Notes: generated by a model from the letters alone, not told the origin. Counted from the first letter of the stretch, positions 34,501 to 49,500 are shown. The stretch: 64,000 bases of DNA from Ctena decussata (GCA_963989385.1 OZ022511.1:31614503-31678502); one strand, 5' to 3'. Made by a program: numbers and translations.

Positions 34501-37500
34501 TGAAAAAATAAAAATGGTGGAAACATTGCTATGTATCCATTCAAACTTCTACAATTATAAATGAGCCGCGACACAAGAAAACCAACATAGTGGTTGTGTG
34601 CCCAGCGCAGACTCAGATCTGACTCGGCATCGGCCTAGTCTGATCAGAGTCTTTGCTGTCCGCATGAAGGTAGCTTAGTCCCTTTGCTGCCCTTTAAGTG
34701 CTAAGCAAAGAGTCTGATCAGACTGGGCAAATGCCCAGGCTGATCTGAGTCTGCGCTGGGCGCACAACCACATTGTTGGTTTTCTCGCGTCGCAGCTCAA
34801 ATAATGAAAATATAAAAAAAAACAGAATATTACTTATTTTCCAAATAATCCTCATAATTTCATTTAAGAAAACCAAACAACGTGACTAACTTTCAATATG
34901 TATCTGAGTGGAATGAAAAGCATCAATATCATATATTTGTAACTTCCTTAAATTTTAATTGCTGACTGTATCATTACTAATGTAGCTTTTGGCATGTTAG
35001 AGTTTCAAGGTCAACTGAATATTAAAGTGTCTCATGTGACATCAACTGTCATGATAAAGATATCATCTGATTTTTTATTTGATTTGATGCTCAACGTCCA
35101 TGGTAAACAGCTATGGTCATGTAGGGACGGTCAGTTAACCTAACCACACTATTCCTGGGCAGGCTTAGCTCTCCTAAGCGGTTAACCAGTACTAAGTGCA
35201 CATACAGTAGAACTTCATTGGCTCAAACAGGCTTGGGACCATAAAAATGAGTTCCAGCCAAGGGTAGTTCTAGCCATCCAGGGTTAGTTTCTATATAAAG
35301 TGACTTCTAGGGACCAAGGAAAGAGTTCTAGCCAGGCAGGGTAAACGAGCCATCAAAGTTCGAGCCATTGAAGTTCTACTGTATTTTCGCCATTAAACAA
35401 ATGCCCTTCTTGAATCTGCAGGAGGAGAAACGAAAGTATGTGGCCAGACTGGGTTTCGAACCCAGGACCTCTGACTTAAGAGTCAAGTGCCCTACCGAGT
35501 GCGCTATGCGGCCTGGCAAGATATCATCTGAATTAATGTCAAGAGTTTGATGTTGGTCATGGTGATCTTTTTAATCTACCAGCATTCTTTAAAGAGTCCA
35601 AAACAACGGAAGACAAAATTTACATCATCAAAATTTCAACCAAGAAATTTGTTCATAGGACACAGATACCCCCACCTAATGCCTTGAGAAAGATGGTACC
35701 CTGATAAAGGTACTGGCGCTTGTAGGATAGGACAGACATGAATGTTTTCATTTTAAGTGCCTTGAACTTAGACTATGATATGGTCATGATAATTATTTAT
35801 TCCAAATGAATTTGAAATCACACAATGCAGAGCAAAGTTATTGGCTGGACACGAATATATGTTCGCTATAGCACTGTATAGGGTAATTCAATCTCCACCA
35901 GCCTGAGTCTCCAGTGGTGTACTGTACAAATGCATAGAAATGCTCACCCTACTGAATGCTGAATAACACCAAAAAGGATTACCATACTGAATCCTGTACA
36001 ACTCTATAAAACAGTGGACATTCTGATGATAAAGAACACAGATTTAGAATTAAACAAATCTCAAACCTGGTATGAAAATTACTTACATACATGTATATCT
36101 CCCCTAGCTCTTACAGGGCCAATTTAAATGTACATAGTAAAGTCAGGCCTGATTATTTTCTTTCAAAATATGAGATTTTTATTGTAAGAAGTACATGTAT
36201 ATGAACGTGAGGCTGTTGTCCACCCTGTATATTGTCAGTGACCTATAAATACAGTGACTCGCGTCTTCACCTTTCGGTCCAAAGAGGCGTGTCGTGCATG
36301 AGACTGTAGCGCCTCCTACCGGAGCGCCATTATTAATACAACCTGAAAAGGCTTGAATTTCTGTCAAAAGTTAACGGCATGCATCGCCCATTTTATTGGT
36401 GTTTTCATAGTGAAATTATTATGCAACGATAAGGTAAGCTTTGAATTTTATAATGATGTATTAGAATATGTTTTGTGATGATTTTGCTAGGTTTTGGAGT
36501 TCATTTTTAACGATGTAAATTGAGAAACTTTGGTCACTCGAAAGAAAATGGCGACGTCGCCGTAAAAACCATCACTTCTTTTACGATGTACTCCGTCGTT
36601 AATAAGGTTTGAGGTAATATTTTAGCATTAGAAAACGAAAGGGGAAGGACCAAAATGTTGTTTAATATCATTTTCATGACAATTATTTACTATTTTGATG
36701 GTCTTATGACAGTATACATGTAGAAATAGGCTTATTTAGGAAAGTAGAGAAAACCGGCAAATCAGGATGTTCAAAACCCCAATCCCCCGTTTTTGAATAA
36801 GGCTCCCAAAATAACTATTTTTGAGCCTCGCAATGATATTTTTCATAAAGTTTAATGCCTTTTTCATGCCGATTTAATGGGTCAAAATAATCTTAAAATA
36901 AAACTAGTTTTTCACAGTTTTTCGCCATACATCAATGAGTTCAGAGGGTTGGTTAGTTTTGTCAGGGACCAAAGTTTCTTATTTCACATCAATAAAAATT
37001 AACCCCAAAACCAAGCAAAATAATCACAAAACTTACTATTCTAATACATCATCATAAAGTTCAAAGCTTACCTTAACGTTGAATAATAATTTGATTACGT
37101 AAACATTAATGAAATGGGCGATTCACGTTGATAACTTCTGATAGAAATTCCAACCCACTCAGCTTAATTAAAACCCATGTCACTGACTTACTTCAATTTT
37201 CAATGCATGCATATTCTCCTAAGTAAGAGAGAGCCAAGATCAAAATCCTCATCCAAATGCATAATAAAAAAAAAGTTTCCCGTATTTGTATTGAAAAGCC
37301 CTCCAGCCCTTTTTTTTTTAACTACGTCAAGTAAAACTACCATATAAAAACTTGGCAAGTTTGGTATCAAAATTTCGGAAATTAAGTACACAATTTAATG
37401 CAAACGTTTGTAAGAACACATTATTTATACAGATAAAATAAAACAATGATAATATTAAAATATTTCTAGATGCCAAATAAGCGGTTGATAGAATTATCAA

Positions 37501-40500
37501 TTTTTTTAGCCACTCACTTGTCCAGCGGCGCGACAAGCGTCTATTGGAAAAATACCTATATTTAACTGGAGATGCGAGTCACTCTATATATAGGTCACTG
37601 ATATTGTTAATGGGAATGTGTCTGCTTCTGCACTGAAAAATGCATAAGCAGACACAGAAAATGCAACTCTATCTCAACCAACCGGTATACATGTCTGCCC
37701 ATGCTTTGAAAACAGATGCTCACCATAGTGAATCCTGTACAGCTCAATCTCTACTGACTTTGGACCTTTAACCTCATTCTGTTCCATGGTGTAAACGGTT
37801 CCATTTATATTATCAATCAAAACAAACTCATCTGATGGATCCATTATGTTGTTTCTTTTCCCTTCTTCTCTTAAATTTCAGAACTTTCTGGTTTCCTTTT
37901 TTTTCTTTTCAAAGTCACCTTTAATTTTCAGATTTTGCTTATTGCTGTTCCAAACTTCTTAGTATCCTTATCTGTCTGCACAATTAGCTCTTTATTCATA
38001 CTTTTCCCCTTAGCAGTTCTTGAGAACATTTCCTAAATGTTCTAAATCACAGCAAAAAATGCCATCTTTGAAGCTTAAACACGTCAAGGCTTCAAGGAAG
38101 TCTATGTTAAAGCAAAACTGCAGCAATGCAATGTTTTAATTTTGTCAAACTGAACAATTGTTTCAATGAGCGTGAAGAAATCTCCAGTGCAATTCTCCCA
38201 AGCAGATATCTTGGCTTAAATATTATGCCAAAAATTACTGAAATCGTATGCACGAATAAACTTTCACAATTTTTTCCGGTCACAAATAAATTCTGCAGTC
38301 TATCCACCAGTTTAATCCAAATAACTGCATAAGAACTTTTTCAAATAAGGTATCTGATATTATGCACCTGACCTCTGTGACCTACTGCTAATACTGGTTA
38401 TGCTGGTGATTATTTACATAAGGGAAAGGTGATGTAACACCAATGGTGATGTCATAACAAAATTACTGTAATTAACCTAAAAATTAGTGGCCCACAACTA
38501 AAGACCATAATGATCCAAAAGGTTTGATAAGAGTTTTACCACCTGACCAAAACTGCCCAAACCATACAAGCAGAATTCAGTGTAGACCCTGATCAGACTG
38601 CTCCATTGGGAGCAGTCTGATCTAGGTTTAAAACTGTTTGTTCAGACAATGTTGTCTCAATTTTAGTGGTAAAATGGTAAATGTGATCATGAAGCAACCT
38701 GTCAAAATTATGAGTTATTCTCTCTTGGTTGCATCAGGAAATCTGCCCTATTGCATCATATCCTGTGACCCCTAAAGGGAAAACTAATTTTGTGAAATTG
38801 GACACTTCAGATAGCATTACTTATTCTGTCCATTCTTTCATACTGACTTGACTTTCAAACATTTCATGAATTTCAGAATTATAAGTGTTTGCTCCATAAA
38901 ATAACGGAAACAAATCACTTGAAGTTTCAAAATTTTCAGATGATTTATTAGTGAAAACTGACCATTTACTCATGAAGACTGAAAAATTCATGTGATCAGA
39001 ATTGTATTATTGGTGTGTCACAGCAGCTTTAACATATGTCATATCAAAATGATGTTGAATCAAAATGATTTCTCAAAATAGGTTTTTTTTTTTGTCTTTT
39101 ATTTTTTTATTGTTAAAAGTGTACTCCCTCATTTTTTTCACCATTTCCAAAATAAACAATTTTACTAATTTTGTTAGCTAACATATAATCATTTCTAAAT
39201 CCATTATAAAAATTCAGAAAAAGTGTTTCAGTTTAATGTATATTTTAATTAAAATACAGTATCGAAATTGAAAATGTAAATGAACACTATCGCGATACCT
39301 AGGTATTGTTCTGATCTGTGCACACGCTAGTGACGTCAGAGCAAATTAATTCTACCCAAAAAGGCAATTTCGGCCGCGTACCGCGTTTTTACAAACTTTA
39401 TTTTATTTCTTGGTTTAAAATTCCTTTTCACAAAAAATGCTCTTAAGATCTGTTGTCAAATGTTTAAATGGGCCATTTCGAAGTTACTGTGAAAATATTT
39501 CATGGAAACGTGTTTGTAATTATAAACAAGGGCATAAATCTTTAAATGTGAATTTTCATATTGTTTATTTATTTGTTGTATTGCAAACTTGACATTAAAA
39601 TATTCCACCAACTGGTACTCATGGATTTCAGACATTGTAAAAACATCAATAAAGATTGTAATGTATTGTCTTTGGGTCATAAATTTTCCAATGAAAGGTC
39701 TCTTTGAGTTACAATCATTTTGAGCTATGTCAAAAAATGTTAGGAAATTGAGAATAATCTTTATATCGAGAATGCCAGACATTGATTGAGTCACTGATAG
39801 TCTTTAAGAGTCAAAATTTGTAGAGTAAATGGTTAAATTAGTGAGCTGTAAAACATGTTCTTTATGTCAAAATTTCTTAGGATAAAATTTATTATCTATT
39901 TATATGTATATTTTGTTGCAAATACAAATTCTTGAAGCCAAAATTCCTGCGTCAGAGTTTAGACTTTTGGTCATAATTGCAAGGATTACATTTACCGCTA
40001 AATGCAAATCTTACTCTGACAGTTACATAACCATACATAAGAAATTGGTTTTGCCCATAACTGAACTTAAGTATCAACTATGTTTTTTTTAAGTAATAGA
40101 TTTTAGTAACCAAAAACACCTATTGATATTGTATAATTTCTCAATAAACTTATTAATTACAGATTAATTTGATTTATGCTTGACCTTAAAATTCTGTTGA
40201 CATGTTTAATATTCTTAAATCTTGTTTAGCTAATTACCATATTATTAAGCGGACCAATACAGTTAATTCTTAATTTTAACGCTCAAAGTGCAAAAAAAAA
40301 GAAAGTTGAATTTGCAAAGAGTGTAGATCCAGATGAGGTGGCTCATAATGAGCCGCCTCATCTGGTTCTACACTGTTTGCCCTCAAGTCTTTGAATTCTC
40401 AACAAGATACATGTATAGCTTAAACAATTTTTTTTTTAATTTTGCAGACGTAAATTTTGTCGTCTGCTTTTTTGGCGCTTGAAGGGTTTAATTTTATTCA

Positions 40501-43500
40501 CTAGATCAGATGCCCTAACACAGATATAATCAATGCATATTAAGATAATTCCAAAACAAATTCACAAACTATTATTATTTAATAAATCTTCTTTATTTAC
40601 TTTCTTGCTTTCAATATTTTTTCTGTCTCAATTTCAATGAAAGTTCATGCATTTCCGTACAAACTGTCTGAATTCCACAACTGTTACTATGATAATGAAT
40701 CATTCTGAACTTGTTTACTAAAAGTACAAATTCCGAATCATGTAATTAACTGCTCCTGTTTCAGCGAAGTATGTCAGCTTCCTAAAAGTTCTGTCCCATG
40801 ACTGTGATGAACCGTACTGCATAGTAACCAAGTTTTTCCAATAATCATTTCTACTATGAATACTTCGCAATTTTTCAACTGAACAAGTAACCAACTTTTG
40901 ACAGAGGAAATGGAATTATTTATCAGAATAAAATATAAACATTTACCACATTTACGGTATTCTGAATATTGGGACACCAAATACTTGTTTGTCAAATTGA
41001 TTTTTCTCTGTTTTTGTTTGGACAAGTCCAAATGTATTTAGAATTTGTCCAAATGTTATATCTTAACAATCAGTTAGCAAACAGTGCAAGCTCTGATGAG
41101 ACTGCTCCTTAGGAGCAGTCTGATTAGAGCTTACACTGTTTGCTCAGACAGTCTGTCCAAATATTTAGAGAAAATACAATGTTGTCATTTGTCAGACAGT
41201 TATGTCCACATCAGTATCTAAAATCATTAATTGTAGGTGCTAATTCCCTTCTTTTGTGATGTAATTTATGTAAAAGCACCTGCATGCAGACAGCAGCCAT
41301 GGCAATTATTGTCATGACAACCAAAGTGCACCTGCTGACCTTAGGTTACAGTTCACTTGCACTTTTAACTTTCTTATGGGAACTTTAAAGGTAGGTTCCT
41401 GGACTAGCGATAACAATTATCTTCACAGAATAATTTCGTCTTTTTCTGAGCAGTATTGAATTCTCTTATTTTTCTGAATTTGTTGCTACTGAGAAACTCG
41501 TCAGCTGTTGAAGAAAATAGTCGTTTTCCCTTTTGGTTTACTTTCTTTCGTTGGAATTCCAGCTCTAAAAATAACTATGTTTATTATGTCTATAAGTGGG
41601 CAATTTCTGATGCCATTCTCCAAAGGTCAATTTTCTCTTGCCATGAGCTCTCCTAGAGGTCCTGGCATGGCGGATGGGTTAAAACTATCCCAAAATGCAA
41701 TGCAGCATGACGTCAGCCACGTTATCTATTTTTGGCGCGAACTAAAAATAGCGCTAACTGGTGTGCGAAGCAGAGTAAGGAAATCCCTTGCAAAACAACT
41801 TTTCTAATATTTTTTTTATTTACACTTTTTAGTGAAACTTGTTCATTCCCTTTTATAAGTGCTTTCCAACAACTTGGATGAACGATCATCAAAATTATGA
41901 TGCATTCCAAAGTACAGGAACCTACCTTTAATTAACTGAATAATGCTGGGACAAAAATAAATATATGCACATGACCTAAGTTCTGGACACAGGTCTGCTG
42001 TGGTACCATAATGTTATATCCTGGTTATCTTATTATGAATCCTAATATTTTAAGATGATCTTAATGTACAGAATCATCAATCATCTTGTTGAGATACCAG
42101 CATCTCATATTCTTCAGCCTGTTGGTGCATCCCTACCAAGAGGAGATGACTACAGATATCTTGTGCCATACTGCAGTGTAGATGCCTACAAGTATGCTTT
42201 CTTCCCATCAGGGATAAGGTTATGGAACAGCCTGCCTACTGAAAGAGTCAGTGCCCAGTCACTGGAATCCTTCAAGCCTTTGATCCTGTGTGGGCACCCA
42301 TAAACACGGATGTTTTTAACTAGTTTTAGCTGTACAGGACTTCACACCCCTTGTCACATGCCTGTAAATAGTAACTGTGCAAAGATGCTCCAGAGCAGCC
42401 CAGCACATAATTGACAGAACTAGAACTAGAACTATTTATTGAACTGAACCAGCCCAAGTGGATTATCAATAATTCATTGGCACTAACCTCTTCAAATTTA
42501 GACAAGCCTATTGGCTAAATGGCAAAACAGTATATACCTTAACCAGACTCTATTTTAGGAGCAGACAAAGGGAACAGTCTAAATTAGGTCTAAACTGCTT
42601 TTCCTAGAATTTTAGCCTGAAAAGTTGGAATTTTATAGTACTTTATATGTTATTTTAAATACATTCAGAAGCATACAAGTTTATTTGGAAACAATCAGTC
42701 TTGCTTCAGAATGCAAAATAAAACTATGCTGATCTTATTCATTATAGCATAAATGCAGAATTCACCATTTCATCTAAGGCTAGGGCAAAATAAAGCTATT
42801 TCAAACCTAGGCAGTACAAGATTTAGTGCACTGTAGCCCAACATTACATTCTTTCATGTCTGTGCCTTTGTTTTGGAAATAATGATAATGTTTAGTCTGT
42901 TGTCATGCCGACAGATATAGGTGACATATTGACAAAGACTAGACTGTCACACTTACATCAGCCCTACATCACTTACACAATGCATGCATAAATATTTGAT
43001 CATAACTGCAGACAAAGGTCACATCTGCTAGCTACTACTTTATTTCCAGTAGGAAATTCTGCTGCTATTCAATTAACATCTGTTCTTACATTTACATTCC
43101 ATTTGCGTTACCCCTTTTGGGGTATCTGGGCAAACAGTTTGGATCCAGCTGATCTGAGATCCAAACTGTCTGCTGCCTAGACATCATTTCTACAAGAGTT
43201 AGTTAGACCAATATTGTCAAAATATTCTGGATTTTTGATACAGACAACAATTTCAGCAGACAACAAAAATACCCAGAATGCAATGGGTTAACTTTAATTT
43301 TAGTCTACTTTTTCACCTAATTAAGCTTTTCACTGGACTATCCCCACCCATTCTTATTAACATGCAAAAGTAAATTCTACTAATATAGAGCGCAAAACAG
43401 TTTCTTTTTTTTCCAATAGGCCCAAAATTACCAGCTGATTCAATGTTATGTGCGAGGTAGGGTTTAGTGTAACTTACAAACCTACAAAAATTGAAACCCA

Positions 43501-46500
43501 AAAATGTATCCCAAATTATAAAATCAAGAGCATTTGTCCGAATCGGCCGTAATTATATTTGCAGCCACTGGGCAGAGCATTATAGGGATTCGATCAAACC
43601 AAGTCTGTTCTTATTTGTTTAATGTCAATAATTTATTTGTTTATTCCATTGCATTCTGGGTATTTTTGTCATCTGTTGAAATTGTCGTCTGCATCAATGA
43701 TCAAGAATATTTTGACAATATTGGTCTAACCAACTCTTGTAGAAATGATGTCTAGGCAGCAAACAGTTTGGATCTCAGATCAGGCCCCACGTTGTGGGGC
43801 CTGATCTGGATCCAAACTGTTTGCCAAGATACCCCTAAAGGGATATCCTGAATGGAATGGGTTAAAGGTAGTCATTTACTACCTTTTAGAAATGCAATTT
43901 ACTGTCTTAAAGTGTCAATGCACTAATTCTGCTTCAGTCATCACTTAATTACAGTAACACCTGTAAATGTGATCAGTATATTAATGGGGCCTGATTTCAT
44001 CTATTAGGCAGTAATAGTAGTACATTTGTAGTCTGCATGACCTATCAAAAATAATACTGAGTACTGTGTACCGGAAAATTCTAATAATAGAGACACCTAA
44101 AATAATTACTGTAATTGTCTGAAAAATGTTACATTTGCATTCTTGTTGTTGCAATATATGTGACCTAGAGTGAATAAAGAATTTTTTCATTCAGTTACAA
44201 AAGCAGGAGATACTCCAAACAGAATTGAAGTGGTAGACATCATTTAACCTGTATTGGTTGATTGATTTGTTGCTTTATGTCCACGGTAAACAGCTATGGC
44301 CATGTCGGGACGGTCAGTTAACTAACAACACTATTCCTGGGCTGGCTTAGACCTCCTAAGCGGTTAACCAGTACTAAGTGCACATACTTTAGCTAGTAAC
44401 TGACAACTGCCCTTCTTGAATCAGCGGAAGGAGAAACAAAAGTGTGGCCAGACCAGATATCATTTAACCTGTATTGCAAGTCCATATTTTCTCACTAAAA
44501 TTTTCACAAAAACTGCATTATAAATATTTACTCAGTAACTTGATGAAAATAAAATTTACCATCTTGCTAACATGGTTTGCAAGGGCAGTAAGTAACTCTG
44601 GTCAAATCTACAGTCACCATGCTGATTGTGAGTGGCTGGCATAAATGACATTTCTATTTTCAACTTGAGCTGTTGAGGTAAATAAGAAGGATGTTCAAAT
44701 TCTGTATCTCAAACTTTGATAGCCACTGACCCAAACTCAATATTTTAACAACCCCTGACCAATCTTATATACCTGAATCTACACAACCTCTCTGGAATTT
44801 CTGTTTAGATACATATACTTAAGAATTTCTAATTTGAGGACCAACTTGTTCAAAACTAACGACATTGTCAGTTAACAAACCACTAAATTTTCATACATAT
44901 TATATGCAAAAACACTACCAATTTTTTGCCAAGAAATTGTATGGAGCTTTTGCATTGCACATTGTTAGTTAACAAACCACTACATTTTCATACATATAAA
45001 ATGTATATGCAAAAACACTACCAATTTTTTGCTAAGAAATTGTGAGGAGCTTTTGCACTCTCAATTTTTCAGCAAAAACATTAGCAAACTTGATTTTATC
45101 TGTACTAGAAGACTTCAACAACCATGTACAGGACCCAAAATAACCATACCGTTTGATGTATTTTTCCTGAAAATGGACCTCACTGTCTGCGCTCTTAGTG
45201 CAGAAGACCTAACAAATCTTGTTAGGCTAACAACACTTTGAACAACCAGGCCCAGGGCACAAAATAACCGTACCTTTTGACGTATTTTTCCTGAATATGG
45301 ATCTAACTGTCTGTGCTCTCTTGTTGATGTGTTGTGTTTTCTTCTCTTCAAACTTGGAAAACAGCGGGACTTTTTCCACAACAGGACCTGGGCTGTAACA
45401 AGAAGTGAATAAAAGCTTTAAAGCAATGTAAGCAATGTCTTAATGTAAGAAATTGGTGCCAATGTTTCTTGCATACCCATACTGGAAACAGACTGAACAT
45501 AATTATAGAGACAAGGGGAAAACTACAATTCTTTGAGAAATTACTGTTTCGCCAAACATGATGTGGCATGCGGACATCCCTGCGTTAACTTGTGACCTTT
45601 TGAATTCGGTGATGTCAGAATCTTTTTTCTTGCCAGGTCTGATTTTTGTATGTATCACTGTCTACGCCCATGGACATAGACTATCTGGTGATTGCTTTCG
45701 ACACAGAAATACAGCCATTTAATATTTACTCACAATGCAGCTTGACCTTTAAGCAACTGTTCGCATATATGGCGTGAGTGCTGCATAGATGTCGTGAGCA
45801 GCCATAAGCTGTTCCCACAGATGTTGTGAGCAGTCATAGGAAATACCGCATAGATGACAATGGTATCACAACGTAGCAGAATGTATGGCAAGGTGACTTG
45901 TGGTTTTACATATTTTTAATCTGTATTTCAACCATGGAATGGTATGATACCTACCACTCGCACCCACGCTTGAAATCCATTAATGAAGATTTTAGGTTGG
46001 TTTTTCAGATACAAACAAAAGTTTTATTTCAGATTTTTGTGGTTGCAATGGTTTATTTGATAAGCATCAACTATTAATGGTTGATAAGTGTAGACCAAGC
46101 TTTTTGTGAAAGCTATACTTGTAGTTTCAGAGAAGTGACAGATATGGACTGAAACTCTAGTGTTGATGCAACAATTGGCAATTAACACAGCATGTAAACA
46201 TGCAACATCTATCTAAGAAGCCCATCCTCAGATGATATTTTAAGCTAAGTTTGATGACTGTAGAAATTTAGGTTTGAGAGAAATTAAAGAAATCCATGGA
46301 CTTTAATGCTGGGGTCCATGCAATGATTCGCAGAGTCAACAGACCGTGAAATATAAGTCAAGAATACAAATAAGTGGAATATCCAAGACCATCTTTATCC
46401 TAAGATGATATTTTATGCCAAGTTTGACCATGGTAGGCATTATAGTTCGAGAGAAATGAGAGACACAAACTTGAATGCTAGGGTCGAGATAAACAGAGAG

Positions 46501-49500
46501 AGGTGTACTGACTAATAATGCAAAAGTTTTCCTACATGTCTGCAGTGGTATTTAGCATAATGCAGGTTTACCTTGGAGCTTATTTCAATAGTTCAATATT
46601 TAGATCCTTTATCCCATTCAATTCGGTATACCCCTTTAAGGGTATCTGGGCAAACTGTTTGGATCCAGATCAGGCCCCACGTTTGATCAGGCCCCACAAA
46701 CATGGGGCCTGATCTGAGATCCAAACTGTTTGCTGCCTAGACATCATTTCTTCAAGAGTTAGTTAGACCAATATTGTCAAAATATTCTTGATTTTTTTAT
46801 GCAGACAACAACTTCAGCAGATGACAAAAAATACCCAGAATGCAATGGCTTAAGAGTGATTATGAAATATACACCAATGTAGATGAATCTGAGAGCCTTG
46901 TACATTTATGTGAATCTGCATATCAAGTTGCATGATAATTGATATTTCACATACTTCAAATAGTGAGAAGCTATCAAATAATGAATTGCTGTACTTATAC
47001 ATACATAAACAATGACAGGAACCTTTTCACTCTTTTTTTTTATCATGCAGTTATGTACTTTTTGGTCCATTTTGACTATATTCTTGGTGAATATGGGACC
47101 GTTTTCTATATGCCACTGCAAAAATTGTTTGCTGAACAGTGCAAATCTTGACCTGACGGCTCCTATGTGTTAAATTTACAGCATGTATTTTCTTTGCTCA
47201 ACATAGATTCATGATATAAGAAGTTCTGACAGAGACTTAAAGAGCAGTTCATACAGAGCTCTAGATAAGAAGGGTATTTGATGATAATTTAGGGATATTT
47301 TTTTTTATTTCCCATTGAAATCATATGTTGTGACCCCTCACCTGAACCGTCTCATCAAAACGGTTCAGATGAGGGGTCACAGCATATGTTTTTATGCAGA
47401 ATTAACAAACATTATCACCAAATACTCCCTCTTATCTAGAGCTCTGGTCCATAGTAGTAACTAGGCACTGAGTGTTTCTCACAGGTCCTCAACTGCAGAA
47501 CCTCCCTGTGGCATAGCTGTCACAGCAACCCATTAGCCCTCTCTGTCATTTTTACCTAGGGTAACTGGTTCCCTGTCTGTCTGCTTCTGTCTAAAGGCAT
47601 TGGGTCAAACTTGATAAGCTCAGCTTAATTTACAACATACTACTTCATGTTGTTTTTATTTCTTCAGACCTCCTTATAATGTACATCTGCATGTCAATTT
47701 TAGCAAAATCGTGACACATCAAACCTAATTGTTTGGACTTTGATTTGATGAATCATTACAATAAGCAGACTACACTCACTGTCATAAGAAACAGTATCAG
47801 GCATGTATGTGCAATTGCATGTATTGTTTAAAGGTAGGTTCCTGTACTTTGGAATGCATCATAATTTTGATGATATTTCATCCAAGTTGTTGGAAAGCAC
47901 TTATAAAAAGGGAATGAATAAGTTTCACTAAAAATGTAAATCAAAATTTTTTTAGAAAAGTTGTTTTGCAAGGGATTTCCTAACTCTGCTTCGCACACCA
48001 GTTAGTGCTATTTTTAGTTCCTGCCAAAATAGATAACACAGCTGACGTCATGCTGCATTGCATTTTGGGATAGTTTTAACCCATCCGCCATGCCAGAACC
48101 TCTAGGAGAGCTCACAGCAAGAGAAAATTTTCCTTTGGAGAATGGCATCAGAAATCTCGCGCTTATAGACATAATAAACATAGTTATTTTTAGAACTGGA
48201 ATTCCAACAAAAGAAAGTAAACCAAAGGGGAAAATGACTATTTTCTTCAACATCTGACAATTTTCTCAATAGCAACAAATTCAGAAAAATAGGAGAATTC
48301 AATACTACTCAGAAAAAGACGAAATTATTTTGTGAACATAACTGTTATTGCTAGTCCAGGAACCTACCTTTAAAAAGTATAGAATATTATGTTAGAGTAT
48401 ATGGTATTCAGCATTCTTGCATTATGTCTGCTAATTAACCTACAGTATATACATAATTAGTAGGGATGTAACGATAGTCCAAAAATGACTATTGCGATAG
48501 TATTGACATTGCAAGAAGTACCATTGCGATACTATTACTATTGTGGACTACTATTGCAATACTATTGCGATACTATTGTTTGAAAAATATATTCTTGTTT
48601 TAAGGAGGAAATAATGAATATGGTATCATTCCCATTTTGTTTTCTGTATGTATAAAATGTGTACAACAGAGGTTAACATCTGCAAAGTTTAATCTATCAT
48701 TGTGTTTCATATACACAGTTTCTAGTTATTTTTCAAATGTGCACTGGTTTGGCATATTTATACATAAAGCCCTACATTTCAGACCTTTCATTTCAATCAT
48801 TTGTAGTTTCATCTGATTGGCCAAAGAGATCAAATGTGTTCTAATGGCCAACTGAATTCTCCAGGGCCATGAACCAGTACCCGTCTATAGCAGATTTTGC
48901 CTTCCCTGAATGGTTTGTGCATCTGGAGATGTTGAACAATCAGCTGACAGAAGCTGAAACATTTTTGTTAATATGTTTTCGTAAATATTACTTGCCACTT
49001 GTATAAATATCACATGTCACCTATGTGTGGTCAGACATGTTTACCTACATGAATGAAGTTTTGTTCTGTTCTGTTTGTATGTACAACCCATAAATCCTGA
49101 GGATTCTGAAAACTGAGGATTTAACAAGTTTCTGCGGTTGCTTATTAACGGTAAACTCACCCCGTCCATTACCGCTGGGAGAAATGAGCCGCATTGTTAA
49201 TGGAGCGCGTGAGGGCTTTAATTTACTGAATATATTTAGTTGTCGCTAGGGATAGAGCTCATGATTACTGTTAGATTTGAACAGGAAAGACCGGTTTGCG
49301 CAGGCTGATTTGATTTATCGGTGTATGCAACCAGGTACCTTTTAATACCCGTCTGATACACTGCACGTGACAAGTATAGTCAATTTATAGCGGCTCCTTT
49401 GATCTCTACAATGTCTGACCCATAAACGAGAAGGTTATTGCCTATCAACGCTGCCGTTAGTATTGTGCTCATAAATTGCGTAGACCTGATCAGAATGCAT

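Noticed and set aside
39456..39794. 112-codon minus-strand open frame as a further exon or nested gene
   Set aside because: Composition is typical of AT-rich noncoding DNA, there is no flanking acceptor or donor in a phase that fits RABGEF1, and no motif is seen.
41508..41807. 99-codon open frame conserved between the two 539-bp elements
   Set aside because: A second frame is equally preserved in both copies, the other copy is shortened, and high DNA identity alone explains it. The peptide has no recognisable motif.
42055..42303. Host gene with RLWNSLP-containing protein
   Set aside because: The motif is the usual C-terminus of non-LTR retrotransposon ORF2, followed by a simple-repeat tail; it is a 5'-truncated LINE copy.
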